A stretch of DNA of 64,000 nucleotides from Saturnia japonica (GCA_033032175.1 CM065304.1:9176001-9240000); one strand, 5' to 3'. Counted from the stretch's first letter, positions 21,204 to 31,905 are shown. A program made the numbers and translations. The notes: generated from the letters alone by a model not told the origin.

Positions 21204-21480
21204 TTAGATTCATAGATTACTTTGTAATTTTAGTATTAGGTATCGGTTAGTATTTCGTATTATTGAATCACTATTTTAGGCACCGTTTTTATCAGTGTAT
21301 TAGCTAATACGGGTATTAGTTAGATTCACAGATTAGTTTGTAATTTTTGTATTAGGTATCGGTTGGTGTTTCGTATTATTGAATCACTATAATAGGCACC
21401 GTTTTTATCAGTGTATTAGCTAATACAGATATTAGTTTGTAATTTTTGTATCAGGTATCTGTTTGTATTTCGTATTATTA
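21189..21480 (+). repeat. Tandem repeat, unit about 116 bp, 2.5 copies
   Basis: 'ttagttagattca' recurs at 21200 and 21316. 'ttagtttgtaatttttgtat' starts a shorter third copy at about 21431, which lacks the first 13 bases. Each unit carries 'ggtatcggtt', 'cgtattattgaatcactat' and 'aggcaccgtttttatcagtg'. The same unit occurs at 8926-9165 and, cut by the gypsy element, at 14007-14040. It is not an LTR of that element. Confidence 0.75.
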
Positions 21481-21657
21481 AATACTACTTTTGCACAAAG
21501 ATTAAGTAGTTTTATAGGTTCTCATATCTATAATACTATCTTAAAATATTTCTCAATCACGAAAATTTCAGACCCTGCTGCCAAACGTTTTGTTTCTGAG
21601 TGGCTGAGCACACTTACGTATGATGAAACTAAACATATTTTTAAAATTAATTCGTAG
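21463..21657 (+). pseudogene. Possible C-terminal fragment of a LINE ORF2
   Basis: The frame ends 'AAKRFVSEWLSTLTYDETKH' before a TAG at 21655. This Trp-Leu-x4-Tyr/x-Glu-Thr pattern resembles the extreme C-termini of some insect non-LTR retrotransposon proteins, with 'FIGSHIYNTILKYF' upstream. The recognisable part runs from about 21490. It is short and the match is from memory, so the call is weak. Confidence 0.3.
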
Positions 21658-21839
21658 CTGCTAACGTTTCCATTTTACTATAAATTATTCAGGCTAGAAT
21701 CAATACATTCCATTTTTAAAGCAAATGAAAAATAACGTAACAGACAGAGAGACAGTTACTTTCGCATTTATAATTTTACCTAGTATGGATGTTCTAGTCC
21801 TTACCATTTCAAATTTCAAACTCTACGTCCCTATGAGGC

Positions 21840-22954
21840 CGTGTCCTAAAAGTGCATAGCCTCTTTAAGTTTAGAAACCTTCAAATGAGGTACTGATATA
21901 GTACGGTGACTTTCGAGATATTCCAATTTTAAAGAGTGTTTGCTTATGTTTTTAGGTCAGTTATACCTTTTTTGAATAAAATCGGATTGAGCTTTCAAAC
22001 ATCTGTCAAAATAAAATGTAATTTAAATCAAAAGCACTAAGGAGTATTGATATCAACTTCGGAGCAAATTACAGTCGAAATAACTTTCTACCCCTTATTA
22101 ACCCCGTTAGAGGATGAATTCTAATAAAATACGAGACAAGTCTTCAATCAATTCTGTTAAAAAAGGTTTATACAAAATTTGATGTAGATTGCACCAAGAA
22201 ATCACGTTGTCCCATACAAAATTTTGCCCCCCTTTTTCACCTCTTTAGGGGTAGAATTACGGAAATTCCTTTCTTATCGGATGCCTACGTCATACAAAAA
22301 AAAACACCCTCCAAGTTTCAGGTCTCTACGATCAGCGGTTTAGGCTGTGCGTTAATCCGTCAGTCATTCAGGACAAAGGATTTTATATGTGTATAGATAT
22401 GCTGGCATGTGCATAGCTATGGATAATAATTACATCATTTTATTAAATTTCACCTATATAATCGTTTACGGCCACCTGAGGTGTTTGTGCAAAATGTTTT
22501 ATTAAATTCGTTTGCCGGCTTCCAAGATACAGGCTCTGCCTAGTTTGGAAGTCACTGTGTAAATGTTAGTAACTCATGGGTATAATAAATAAATTTTGAA
22601 TTTGAATTTTATAATAAGTAGACTAGCGACCCGCCCCAGCTTAACACAGTTACAATTTACAAAGCGGTGTATTTTATGTTTAAAAAAGCCTGATTTAGAG
22701 TTTATCTATTTAATATTGATAGTTCATAACGTCATAACTGCCTTATTAGCCAAATGGTCCTAAACGCGACTGCTATGCTTGAGGTCCAAGGTTTGACTTC
22801 CAGGTCGAGTGTGTGTGTTATTGAGTTTTTCGATGAAATTCTCAATATCAGCTCGGTGTTTGGCTTTGTGCCCGATTAATAGCAATAGGCTCGCTCCCAT
22901 TACATGGGACCTAAAAAGTACCAGGCGCGCCGCGGCGCGGCTAACAGTGAGTGT
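21840..22954 (+). repeat. Unnamed dispersed insect repeats
   Basis: Around 22230-22410 is text typical of a common insect repeat 3' region ('tcaggtctctacgatcagcg', 'gtgcgttaatccgtcagtca', 'attttatatgtgtatagat'). Near 22620 'ctagcgacccgccccagctt' is another recurrent lepidopteran repeat start. No coding sequence is supported in this stretch. Confidence 0.4.
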
Positions 22955-23471
22955 ACACATACAATTAATAAAATTGAAGTGTCTGTTTGTAATCTCAAAA
23001 TAACAATTTTTTACTAAATGCATATGAAAGTATCGTACCTATAACAATAAGACCATTTTTTAAATTTTTGTCTGTCTGTCTGTTTGTTTCGGGTAATCTC
23101 CGAAACGGTTGGACTGATTTTGACGGAACTTTCACTGGTAGATAGCTGATTTTATAGGAAGTAACTTGGGCCACCTTTATTTTAGAAAAATAATTAGGGA
23201 TCCGCACAAATAAAAAAAACTGGTCATGGTGAATCAACTCGGGCGCTTAAAATGGCTTATGCTGAGTAAACCACAAGAGATATAGCAAATTAATGTACAA
23301 TATAATTATAGGCATAAAAGAGACCTACAAAAAAATACGGAAGAGTATATATCTATCTTCTAAGGAAAACCTACAATAAGCATTTTTGTCTTTAAAATAG
23401 CCGGGAGCGGTGAGCAAGATTCGAGCGGGCATTCTGTAGTCCACGTGAGCGAAGCCACGGGCACAGCTAGT
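22955..23471 (+). repeat. Helitron-like repeat, copy 1 of a family
   Basis: It runs from 'acaattaataaaattgaagt' to 'ccacgggcacagctagt'. It includes 'gtctgtctgtttgtttcggg', 'aaacggttggactgattttg' and 'gagcgggcattctgtagtcc'. The same blocks occur in reverse order and orientation at 31462-31905 and, in part, at 48150-48360. The CTAG|T tail suggests a Helitron-related nonautonomous element. Confidence 0.6.
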
Positions 23472-23968
23472 ACTATAGTATATTTGGTCCTTTAATGAGC
23501 GACAAAAGTATTATTTTCATAAGAAATAGGTATTATACTGATTGCACATCAAATTAACCAGAGCGTACAAACCTAATTCTCACACATTATATTATTTGAA
23601 TAAAAGGGATACTATAGTTATACCTAAGGTTTAGCCATTCAAAAGTAATTAAGTGTAAGTAAACGTGTTAGGTTTCTTGTGATGAGAAAAGAACGAGCCG
23701 ACTGAGAGAAGTGAGCGTGAGCTTGCCGCAGAAGCGGTCGGCGAGTTCCATACTATAAATTGTCCTAAGCCTTAAAAAATAGAAGCTTTGTTTTAATAAA
23801 AATGAATTACAAAGATTATTGTGCGCTAGTTATTATTAAACATACGTTCATAAAAAACTCCGCTTTTCAATTGATATCGACTCGTCACGAACTTAAATTG
23901 TTAATAAAATAATATAATCAGCAATCATCATATGTTTTATTATTACTTATAATTTAATGTTTTATTCA

Positions 23969-24021
23969 TTAATCTTCATCATCAGTAAACTCCTCACGAG
24001 TGACTTCTGATCTACTGTCCA
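23969..24021 (-). CDS. Uncharacterised 114-codon gene, exon 4 (last)
   Basis: Two acceptors 11 bases apart are possible. Using 'actggacag' (exon start 24021) gives a Val codon shared with exon 3, then 'DSRSEVTREEFTDDED' and a TAA at 23969-23971, a Ser/acidic tail. The upstream acceptor 'ttatcag' would put the exon in another frame with a less protein-like end, so the downstream one is preferred. 53 bp. The poly(A) signal-like 'aataaa' lies just beyond on the minus strand. Confidence 0.55.
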
Positions 24022-24579
24022 CTGTCCAGTATCTGATAAATTAAGATAAAGTTGAGATAATATAATATCACAATGGAAAGATTTTTGTTTGTATAAGGAA
24101 GTAGCATTTTTTTATTGCATCACGGCACTGTGGCTGATGATAAGAACAATACGATCCAAAAATAATGGTGACCATCGAGATGTTGATAGTTGACTCCAAA
24201 ACCAGGTGGCTGACAGAGTCGAAGCTCAATAACAGATTTAGCTACGACGTATTCCATCTAATATATATCAAGTATTCACTGCAATTCGTAACAATTTATA
24301 ATGAACTTTAAGCAAGACTGCAGTCCTATCCAATGACAGTTTTAGCGTATAGCGTTTGTTTACAATCTCACCTGATTTTAAGTGAGCGCAGGAATAGCTA
24401 AAATGTACCCTGTACAGTAGACATCGTCGTACCACCTTCAATTTAAATTTTCTCAACATGCACCTTGCAGGGTATTCCAGCAGATGCACATGAGAACCAG
24501 TTCCCTTCATAGATTATTATACTATCATCATTGAGAACTGTGGTCAAATGTGAACATTAATACAATAACAAAAACTTAC

Positions 24580-24660
24580 CAGACTTATTTATTGGCGGTG
24601 ATCGAGGTCTCCACGTACCGCAAGGCGAAATACTGGAAGGCGACGTACCGGAAGACGACT
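24580..24660 (-). CDS. Uncharacterised 114-codon gene, exon 3
   Basis: 81 bp, acceptor 'ctaaatag', donor TCTG|GTAAGT, phases 1 and 1. It encodes 'SSSGTSPSSISPCGTWRPRS' then 'PPINKS', a low-complexity Ser/Pro/Thr stretch. No known domain. It contains the only Cys in this part. Confidence 0.6.
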
Positions 24661-24871
24661 CTATTTAGAAATTACAAAATTTAAATTACGTACTCCAAAT
24701 GGAAATTCAATGTAAACAATTTAACAATGTAAGCATGAGCACTGGAAATTGGTAGGTCTCCCATCATTTTAATATCCCGTCACAATGCTATGCCGTAAGA
24801 CTGAGCACATTATATATTGCAAGACAATGGTTTTCTTTAATACTATGTTATAAGTACTTCATCTGAATTAC

Positions 24872-24937
24872 CAGGAGGTATTTGCTCCAGTGGCCGTGCC
24901 GTCTTCATGTCACGATCTTCACGCCGCGGTGTCCAGT
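24872..24937 (-). CDS. Uncharacterised 114-codon gene, exon 2
   Basis: 66 bp, acceptor 'ttttcctag', donor CCTG|GTAATT, phases 1 and 1. It encodes Tyr (shared codon), then 'WTPRREDRDMKTARPLEQIP' and P: charged, Arg-rich and probably disordered. Confidence 0.6.
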
Positions 24938-25425
24938 CTAGGAAAACAACGTTCTTATAAAATTCATGAATGAATAATGTGTATTGTCATAAGTATAAAG
25001 AATAAATACCTAAGTAGTGAAAATCCTTTGAAAATGTGCAAAAGCCGACAAATAAATACCTAGAACGCGTCTCACCCCGCAAGCTTCCTCGTAACGCATA
25101 GGATTGTCACAGCGCGAAATTGTATTTATTGTAATGAAAGGCCATTTCCTTGTTGATATAAGAAAAGGAACTTAAAAAAAATAAAAAAATAAAGGATATT
25201 TTTAATTTAATTTTTTTTTAAACTTTAAGAATTGAAACAAGACGTGCAACAATGTTAGCAAGCCTAAACTTGTGCCTACATCTCACAATAATGTAATATT
25301 TACTGTTTACAACATTTTAAACTAATATTGTTTTAAATATGTACAACTTAACGATATAAAAATATGAATATGATTATAAAATATCTTAACTTATAATTTT
25401 ACAAAAATATTTATAATGAACTCAC

Positions 25426-25570
25426 ATGGTCTGTACTTTTTTACCCGACGTGGTCTGTTCTCTTTTACCCGCCATTGAAATATTTTTGAATCAATTCTTT
25501 TTCTTTCCGCTGCAAGATCAATGCCAGATTCCTCGTCTTCAGAAACAATAGGCGAAACCAAGAACGACAT
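25426..25570 (-). CDS. Uncharacterised 114-codon gene, exon 1
   Basis: I do not recognise this gene. ATG at 25570 ('MSFLVSPIVSEDEESGIDLA', then 'AERKRIDSKIFQWRVKEN' and 'RPRRVKKYRP'), 48 codons plus one base, donor CCAT|GTGAGT. With exons 2-4 (24872-24937, 24580-24660, 23969-24021) the phases join exactly to give about 114 residues. The protein has an acidic N-terminal patch, a highly basic middle (R/K clusters that could be a nuclear localisation signal), a Ser/Pro-rich region and an acidic end. No signal peptide or membrane segment is present. Small size, order of charge blocks and small phase-1 exons argue for a real conserved gene over chance; lack of any recognised homologue is the weakness. 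Confidence 0.6.
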
Positions 25571-26538
25571 TTTATACATAATTATTATAAATTTGATAAA
25601 GCTGGTGCTTTAATAGAAAGTTATAAAACACGTATTTTTCTCTTACGCTCCGAAGTTTTGTTCACTGTTAACTTTTTTAAAGGAAGTGTAGTTATGTCAA
25701 TTCAAAAATGAACACCTTTTTTTCATGTATGTCTACATAAATGGCAAAGGAATATACATCTGTGCAGCCAACATATTTTTAAATTGTTATTCTGTATTTT
25801 ATGTCCATTAATTAAAACAATATGAAAAAAAAATTGAGTTTCATAATATAGGTGTGTATACTGAAAGAAATACAACATAACATACGCAGTTAAATAACAA
25901 CTTGGGTTTATTTTTAAAACAATCGCATTTGTCGCGACGCGGCGACCTTGTGAAAAAAAAAAATGGTTTTTTTTATTCTTAAATTTTTAGAGGCTTTTAT
26001 GCAATCCGCATATTTCAGCCTTATCGTAACATAACCGTAATATACTTTTCAACATACTTGCTTATAAAGTGGCTCTAATATCACCGCAGTTAAGCACATA
26101 ATGACACCTGTAATCAAACTGTTACTTTTTCATTGCTATTATTCACAAGTGAGTTATAGAGTTTTTTTTTATTGGTCGAGTTAAAGTTTCGATACAAAAA
26201 AGATAATGATCAATAGAACAAATAAATGAATGTACCTATCATTTCATACCACTTCGTATTTAAATAGATAATTTCAATTTGTACGTTTTTAATAAATAAA
26301 ACTTTCACTCAAATATAACTTTTGTTTTCTCTGTAATAAAGAAAACTTTAAATTCCCCATTTTATACGTGGCTAAAACGCTATCTGCGGAAAGAAAAAAA
26401 AAGAAACCTCATTCCTTTAGTCTATGGCCGATCGCCATTGTTAGATGCGCGCGCAAACTGATTAATTTTTCCCGCCATAGCGAAAAAAAATTCACAACTC
26501 GTTGTCACTGTTGAAATTTTAGTTATTTATTAATTAAA
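25571..26538. other. AT-rich region between the small gene and the next plus-strand start
   Basis: Nothing coding was found. The region between the two divergent candidate starts (25570 minus, 26539 plus) should contain promoters. Near the right end, 'tttcccgccatagcg' (about 26466-26480) fits an E2F-type site (TTTCCCGC), 60-75 bp before the plus-strand ATG. Confidence 0.35.
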
Positions 26539-26655
26539 ATGTCTACAAGTACTAGTTATGAAGAAAATTATTTATGTTGCACACCGCCCGATATAAGATG
26601 TGAAGCCCTTAACGTTATGCAAAGTTTACTACCTGAAAACTCCAAGGAAAAATGA
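26539..26655 (+). CDS. Short ORF, possible first exon or remnant of a Crypton-like recombinase gene
   Basis: ATG in good context (aaaATGT), 38 codons to TGA: 'MSTSTSYEENYLCCTPPD', then 'ALNVMQSLLPENSKEK'. The second half resembles the start of the N-terminal helical domain of tyrosine-recombinase-like (Crypton-derived) proteins, which often read L-L-P-x-K-S-x-x-x-Y. The stop comes just where the Tyr would follow. It may be a truncated gene, a degraded element or chance. No downstream continuation is recognised before the palindrome at 26704. Confidence 0.3.
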   Translation: MSTSTSYEENYLCCTPPDIRCEALNVMQSLLPENSKEK

Positions 26656-26703
26656 TTTTTTATTATTATTTTCTTCACAAGTGTGTTGAAAAACGTCGTA
26701 TGA

Positions 26704-26818
26704 TACACGTGTGTATTGGCGATTACCGTCCTCGGCTCTCTTAAGACCCTCACGGCCTCACCTGACGGCTCGGGTCTCAATGGCGCCTCAACGGTAATCA
26801 CCAATATTACACACTTGT
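26704..26818. repeat. Imperfect palindrome / hairpin element
   Basis: Left arm 'gtgtgtattggcgattaccg' and right arm 'cggtaatcaccaatattaca' are inverted repeats. The GC-rich centre contains 'gaccctcacggcctcacctg' and 'acggctcgggtctcaatggc', which also partly pair (gaccc...gggtc). It is about 115 bp with no coding content, probably a small palindromic MITE. Confidence 0.5.
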
Positions 26819-26954
26819 ACCATAATGTACTATTCATCATAACATATATAATATTATACATTTAATAATAAGAAGAAATTGATAGGAACAGATTATCCGC
26901 CTCATTATTGGATGTATCACCTAATACTTTATTATACATTCCAACGTCCAGTCT

Positions 26955-27143
26955 GGTCTAACCACAGGCACTCATTAAGTTCTGCCTAATTGACTCAAAC
27001 CGGACACACTCCACCAGAACATGATAAACGTCATCGTCTTTCTGACAAACATCACAAAGAGGTGACTGTCTCAATTTTATCATGTGTTTATATTTGTTTG
27101 ATGGAATATGTCCGGATCTCAACCAATGTGTGACATCCAACAT
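26955..27143 (-). pseudogene. Non-LTR retrotransposon C-terminal fragment
   Basis: The minus-strand frame reads 'THWLRSGHIPSNKYKHMIKL' then 'CDVCQKDDDVYHVLVEC'. This CCHC arrangement (C-x2-C ... H-x4-C), preceded by L-R-x-G-H, is the zinc-like motif at the C-terminus of many insect LINE proteins. No RT domain adjoins it. Confidence 0.55.
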
Positions 27144-27212
27144 GTTTCCTCCTTCATGTTAGTACAGCCAAATGAAACGATAATTAAACAAAAAAAATAC
27201 ATTATACGTGTA

Positions 27213-29498
27213 CCAGAATCTCATGGAACGAAAACAAAAAAATTAATTGTGATTTTCATATGGCAATTATCAATTGTCATCTATCAAATTAAATTCGAGT
27301 TGAGTCAACTGCTGCAGAGATGTTTTGTTTTTTTCTTCAAAAGTTATAGTTTTCGTGAAAATGTCGAAAAAACCAATTTGATCACAAGCAAGGAACGTTG
27401 TTTACAACGTATACCAAAGGATTTGTACAGAAGAAGATGGAGGCCAATCAGAATCTTCGATTTTAAAGAGAGTTCAAACATTCACCGGTAAGTAGAACTA
27501 ACAAGTCAAGATACTTTATATTTTATACATACATTTTTCTAAGTACCGAAACAATTATTATTATTGTAATCATAGTGTTAAAGTTACAGTTTGTAATAGT
27601 TTGGCAGCTTTTTTGATATTCTGCAAACAAACATTTTTGTGGGTTAATTATTTAGGATTCTCGTACATTAAAAGAAAAATTAAAACCCATGAAGAAATCA
27701 AATAAGTAATATTATATTGTGTACTATCCTTACTCTATGTTATTCAACTTTTACTTACAGGGGTTTCTTCTTCTACCATACGAAGAATTATTAATGAAGG
27801 AAGAGTAAATGGAGGTGTGTTCTGTACGCCTGGTAAAAAGAGGAAAGGGGGAAAGAAAAAAATTAACCTGGACAGTTTTGATTTAGAAGTGATCAGAAAT
27901 AAAATAAAGGAATTTTATACTGTACGGAAAGAAATTCCAACCATTAGGAAATTGTTACAAACTCTTCGGGAAGATATTGATTTCAATGGAGGCAGAGAAT
28001 CATTGAGGTAACACATATATGTATCTACTTATTTTACTTGCTATAGTTTAACGTTGCTACATTTTATAACTTATGCTTTTTTACAGGCTTATTCTGAAGA
28101 ATATTGGCTTTGAATTTGTAAAGTACCAATCAAAAAGAACTATTTTGATGGAGAGTCATGACATCAAGATACAAAGATTCAGATATTTAGAGCGTATGAA
28201 GAAGAACCGTGAATCACAAGAACCTAACAAACTAGATGTAGTTTATTTAGACGAAACTTATATACACGGTTCATGTTCTGTAAACAAGTGTTGGCAAAGT
28301 AAAGATCTTGCAGGTCCGTATAAAAGTATTTCAGCAGGAGCAAGATGGATTATTGTGAATGCTGGCGGAGAAAACGATTTTGTGCCCAATTGTTGCTTAA
28401 TATATAGGTCAAAAAGTATATCTGCGGACTACCATCATGATATGAACCAAAATAACCAAAGCTCTCATTGTCATGGATAACGCAAGTTATCATTCTATAC
28501 AGTTGAATAAACCGCCCACACAAGACGACCGTATAGCTGATATTTTAATATTGAAATACCATTACCATTATTTAGAATGGCTGTTTAAAAATAATATTGA
28601 TTATGAAGATCGTTGGCGTATGTGCCAATTACTTGAAGCAGTGCAACAAAACAAATCTCCACCCATATATGAGATTGATGAAATTTTTAAATCGCACGGT
28701 CATGAAGTGTTAAGGCTTCCACCTTACCATTGCACTCTAAATCCCATAGAAATGATATGGGGTATAATGAAGCAGAAAGTTACCAAGAAGAATATTAATA
28801 GGCCTGCAACTGATATCAAGTCATTAACAGAGGAAGTTTTCTCATAAATTGGTGCAGATGAATGGCAAAAATGTTGCGAGCATGTAATAAAACATGAAAA
28901 TGATTTCATTAATCAAGATAGGTTAATAGAAAAGCAAGAGGAGCGATTTATTATAAATACCTCTGTGTCTTCATCATCTTCCTCAGATGAAGAAGAAGAT
29001 ATGCAAGTGGAGTATTTAGAACCATTTTCCAACTCGGAATAAAGTTATTTAATTTTTATGATAAAAAAAATGCAATTACATATTGTTATCATAATATAAT
29101 TATCTAAACAAGTCAATGCATTTTCGATTTATAGTCTGCTCCACCACTCAAGTCCTATGGAAAACTAACAACCCCTATTACAGTATATACATTCAGTCAA
29201 AAAAGCACCGGGAATGGATGATTTGTTATTTATTGTTCAAAATTCAATTTTTTGTTTTTTTTGTTGTTGTTAGATTGGCACAACTGTTTTCCATTTTGGC
29301 ACAGAGTTTGAGTTGCATATGTCAATACAGTGCTGTTTTTGCCAGTACTTTTTTGACAGCGTAGTACAAATAATGTTTTTGATGATTGATAATAGGGCAT
29401 ATTAATAAAAAAAATTAAAGTATCAAGACGTTTTACTCCAATTACCCTAGTGTTTCTTACTACAAAATTTAATTTCCCTATATTCCATCAGATTCTGG
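27213..29498 (+). mobile_element. IS630-like DDE_3 transposon with introns and terminal inverted repeats
   Basis: 'ccagaatctcatggaa' at the left (27213-27228) and 'ttccatcagattctgg' at the right (29483-29498) are inverted repeats with one mismatch, and TA dinucleotides flank both (27211-27212, 29499-29500). Between them lies one transposase gene in three exons. Length is about 2.3 kb. TA duplication and the DDE_3-like core place it in the wider IS630-Tc1-mariner group; the spacing of the catalytic residues is unusual (see transposase entry). Confidence 0.65.
27361..29042 (+). pseudogene. Intron-containing DDE_3 transposase, inactivated
   Basis: Exon 1: ATG 27361 to about 27484 (donor ACCG|GTAAGT), with a TGA at codon 7. 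Exon 2: about 27761 (acceptor 'acttacag') to about 28008, donor AG|GTAACA. Exon 3 from about 28086 (acceptor 'ttttttacag') to TAA 29040. It encodes an HTH region ('GVSSSTIRRIINEGRV'), a linker 'FDLEVIRNKIKEFYTVRKEI', catalytic block 1 'VVYLDETYIHG', then 'SAGARWIIVNAGGEN', block 2 'VMDNASYHS' and block 3 'YHCTLNPIEMIWG', and an acidic tail. A deletion with frameshift near 28447 and a TAA at 28845 add to the damage. Block 2 Asp to block 3 Glu are about 90 residues apart, far above the 34-41 of common mariners. Confidence 0.75.
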
Positions 29499-30796
29499 TA
29501 TACCTATACTTTACTGAAAGAAAATCAGCAATGAAACACAAAATCAAAAACAGCTGACGTCGTGTCAATGGACGCCCGAGCGCAGGCGCGGTGCCAGTCT
29601 CGCGCGCCCGGCAGCTAGCGATCGCACAAATACTTATTTACAACATTTGTCTAAATACCTAACTGAAGATTCCGATTTCGACCGTTGGTGGGAGCGGTTT
29701 ACATCTTGAATGTGTTTGTTGGTGGGGGTATTTACATCAGCGCCTCACATAGAAGTCACCGATCTCTTCTATTTAGAGGAACAATACTGCGTTGACACCG
29801 CGCCACACGCGTCTTCGTTACCTACAAATTCCACAATATTATAATCCAGAGAGCGGTAGTGGGCTTGTCTGAGATGGTGCGCTACTTACAACTTTAAATC
29901 ACTTCTAAAAAGCACTATTACTTGTGAATGTACAAGTGTTTTGTAAAATTACAAATATAGTGACATTCAAGTCGCACTCAAATTGCAGGTTTTACAAGAA
30001 GCAGTGTCATCTTCTGTTGCTTTATTAGCCAGCGACTTTGAAAATAAAGTGTTCTCCTTCCACTGCGCAAGTTTCGTATTTTCTTTTCATGGTGATAAAT
30101 TCAATTTCAAAACATTGAAATACTTTTCGAAAGTCAGCTTGCAGTAGGTCTAATACTAGCAGCTTGTAGTATATCTAAATACTACGCCCGTCCACACCTC
30201 AGTACCCAACTCTCTTACCTGCTTATATATTTGTTTCTTTCTCGCTTATACGTAAAACGCCTTTTGAAATAGAGAGAGGGTTATGTAGATTTAAGCAAAA
30301 ATTAACGATTACACTTACTTATAGATGGGAAAACACTGAAGACCGCAGTAAACAAAAAGTTGTCATTAATTCGGTTCCAAAACTACAAAAATCTACCGAA
30401 CTCATTTTCACTACAAAACCTAGTTTTTGGACTACCAGAAACTTTAATATCTATCAAAAAAGTAGAAAACTACCATGTGTGGTCACGCTGAGCTGTTACG
30501 GCTACGGGTTGCCAGTTTTTTTTTGATACTGGTAGGAATGTGCAAAAAATATCGATATTCAATGTTTATCTCAAAGTATCAAACTAATTATTAGCTAGAA
30601 TTAGACGCCGTCCGGACCAGGTGCTCTCCGCATCGATCCTCTCCAGCAACTCTAGCTGTACGGTTAGTCTCCACTATCGGGAGCGCCTCGCCACTCGACG
30701 GGGGCGCTGCCAAGGGCTCTCTAGCGTACTAAGCGTAATTTGGCAATACATCCTTAGTAACCCCTCAGAACATAGTGATATAATGCGGTAGTTTTT
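29499..30796. other. Unassigned intergenic stretch
   Basis: No coding sequence is supported. Two GC-richer patches (29565-29640 and 30600-30735) interrupt otherwise AT-rich DNA, and neither was recognised. Confidence 0.4.
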
Positions 30797-30990
30797 TTTT
30801 AACCTACGTCAAAAAAAGGAGGAGGTTCTCAATTCGAATGATTTATTTTATATGGATGTTCAGATGTTTATGAACCGATTTGGATTAATCTTTTTTCGTT
30901 GGAATGGGGATACCTCAAGGGTGGTCCCATTTTAATTTCATTGGCATTGGCCTTTGAACTTCGAAGATTCTGCGAGTAACATCGACGTAT
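30797..30990 (+). repeat. Dispersed repeat, copy 1 of 3
   Basis: It shares 'tgaaccgatttggat', 'gtggtcccattttaatttca' and 'aacttcgaagat' with 57301-57560 and, more distantly, with 62465-62700. The fuller copies start 'ttaaccaacttc' and end near 'ttgaa(g/a)ttggtttt', so they have short inverted ends. No coding content. Confidence 0.55.
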
Positions 30991-31114
30991 CTAGCAAACT
31001 TTTTTTGTGCAGCCAGCCTGCTTTTCAGCCATATAAACTAATTTTTTTTCTCAACATGAAAAGATTAACAGTATATTCTGTCGATTTTTCTAGGGTGAGC
31101 AATGAGTTTTGTAG

Positions 31115-31450
31115 GGTGGGTAGTGTTACGGATATGAGATACGAATCAGGATACAAGAGTAATAAAATAATAATAATCAATTTTTTACTATGGATACGAA
31201 ATTATTTCAAATATTCGACAATTTCAATTATGGATGTTAATTATTAATGTATGTAGAAAAAAATTATTGTTTAAACAGTTGTAGGTGAATAATATTAACT
31301 AAGAATTAATTAAATTTTAAGTAGGTAATCTTCGATAATCGTATCCGCAACTTTTAGGAGATTGGTTAGGGTTTTGAATATTTTTACGTCGGATATCCGA
31401 TAGTTTCGGTTACGCAATTCCATTACACCCCTGCTATTGGCAGGCTGCGA
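31115..31450 (+). repeat. Repeat with 'ggatatccgatagtttcgg' end
   Basis: 'gttacggatatgagatacga' at the left and 'ggatatccgatagtttcggt' ... 'ccattacacccctg' at the right recur, diverged, at 33230-33530 ('gttacagatatgagatatcg' ... 'cataacacccctg'). The right half also appears at 37130-37195 and its duplicate near 41105-41165. It is probably a nonautonomous element with ends like 'aggggtg' and 'tgttac'. Confidence 0.45.
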
Positions 31451-31461
31451 TTTACTATAAA

Positions 31462-31905
31462 ACTAGCTATGCCCGTGGCTTCGCTCACGTGGACTACAGA
31501 ATGCCCGCGCGAATCTTGCTCCCCCGCTCCTGGCTATTTTAAATGCAAAAATACTTATTGTGGGTGTTCCTTTGAAGATAGATATATACTCTCCCGGTCT
31601 TTTTAGTGCCTATAATTTCAGATTTTTTTTCATTTGTGCGGAACGCTAATTCTTTTTCTAAAATTAAAATAGACTAAGTTACTTCTTATCAATTCAGCTA
31701 TCTACAGTAAAAGTCCCGTCAAAATCGGCCCAACTGTTTCGGAGATTACCCGGAACAAACAGACAGACAGACCAAAAATTTTAAAAATGGGCTTTTTGTT
31801 ATTGGTATCGTATATACTTTCATATGGATTTAGTAAAAAACTGTTATTTTTGACATTACAAACAGACACTTAAATTTTATTAATTGTATAGATGTATGTA
31901 TGTAT
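31462..31905 (-). repeat. Helitron-like repeat, copy 2, inverted
   Basis: It starts 'actagctatgcccgtggctt' and ends '...cttaaattttattaattgta', the reverse complement of the ends of the copy at 22955-23471. Conserved inner blocks include 'gaagatagatatatactctc' and 'aacagacagacagacc'. Confidence 0.6.

Noticed and set aside
21189..21480. Interpretation of the 116-bp units as the gypsy 3' LTR
   Set aside because: They bear no similarity to the 5' LTR at 14041-14330 and also occur at 8926-9165 without gypsy; they are the insertion target.
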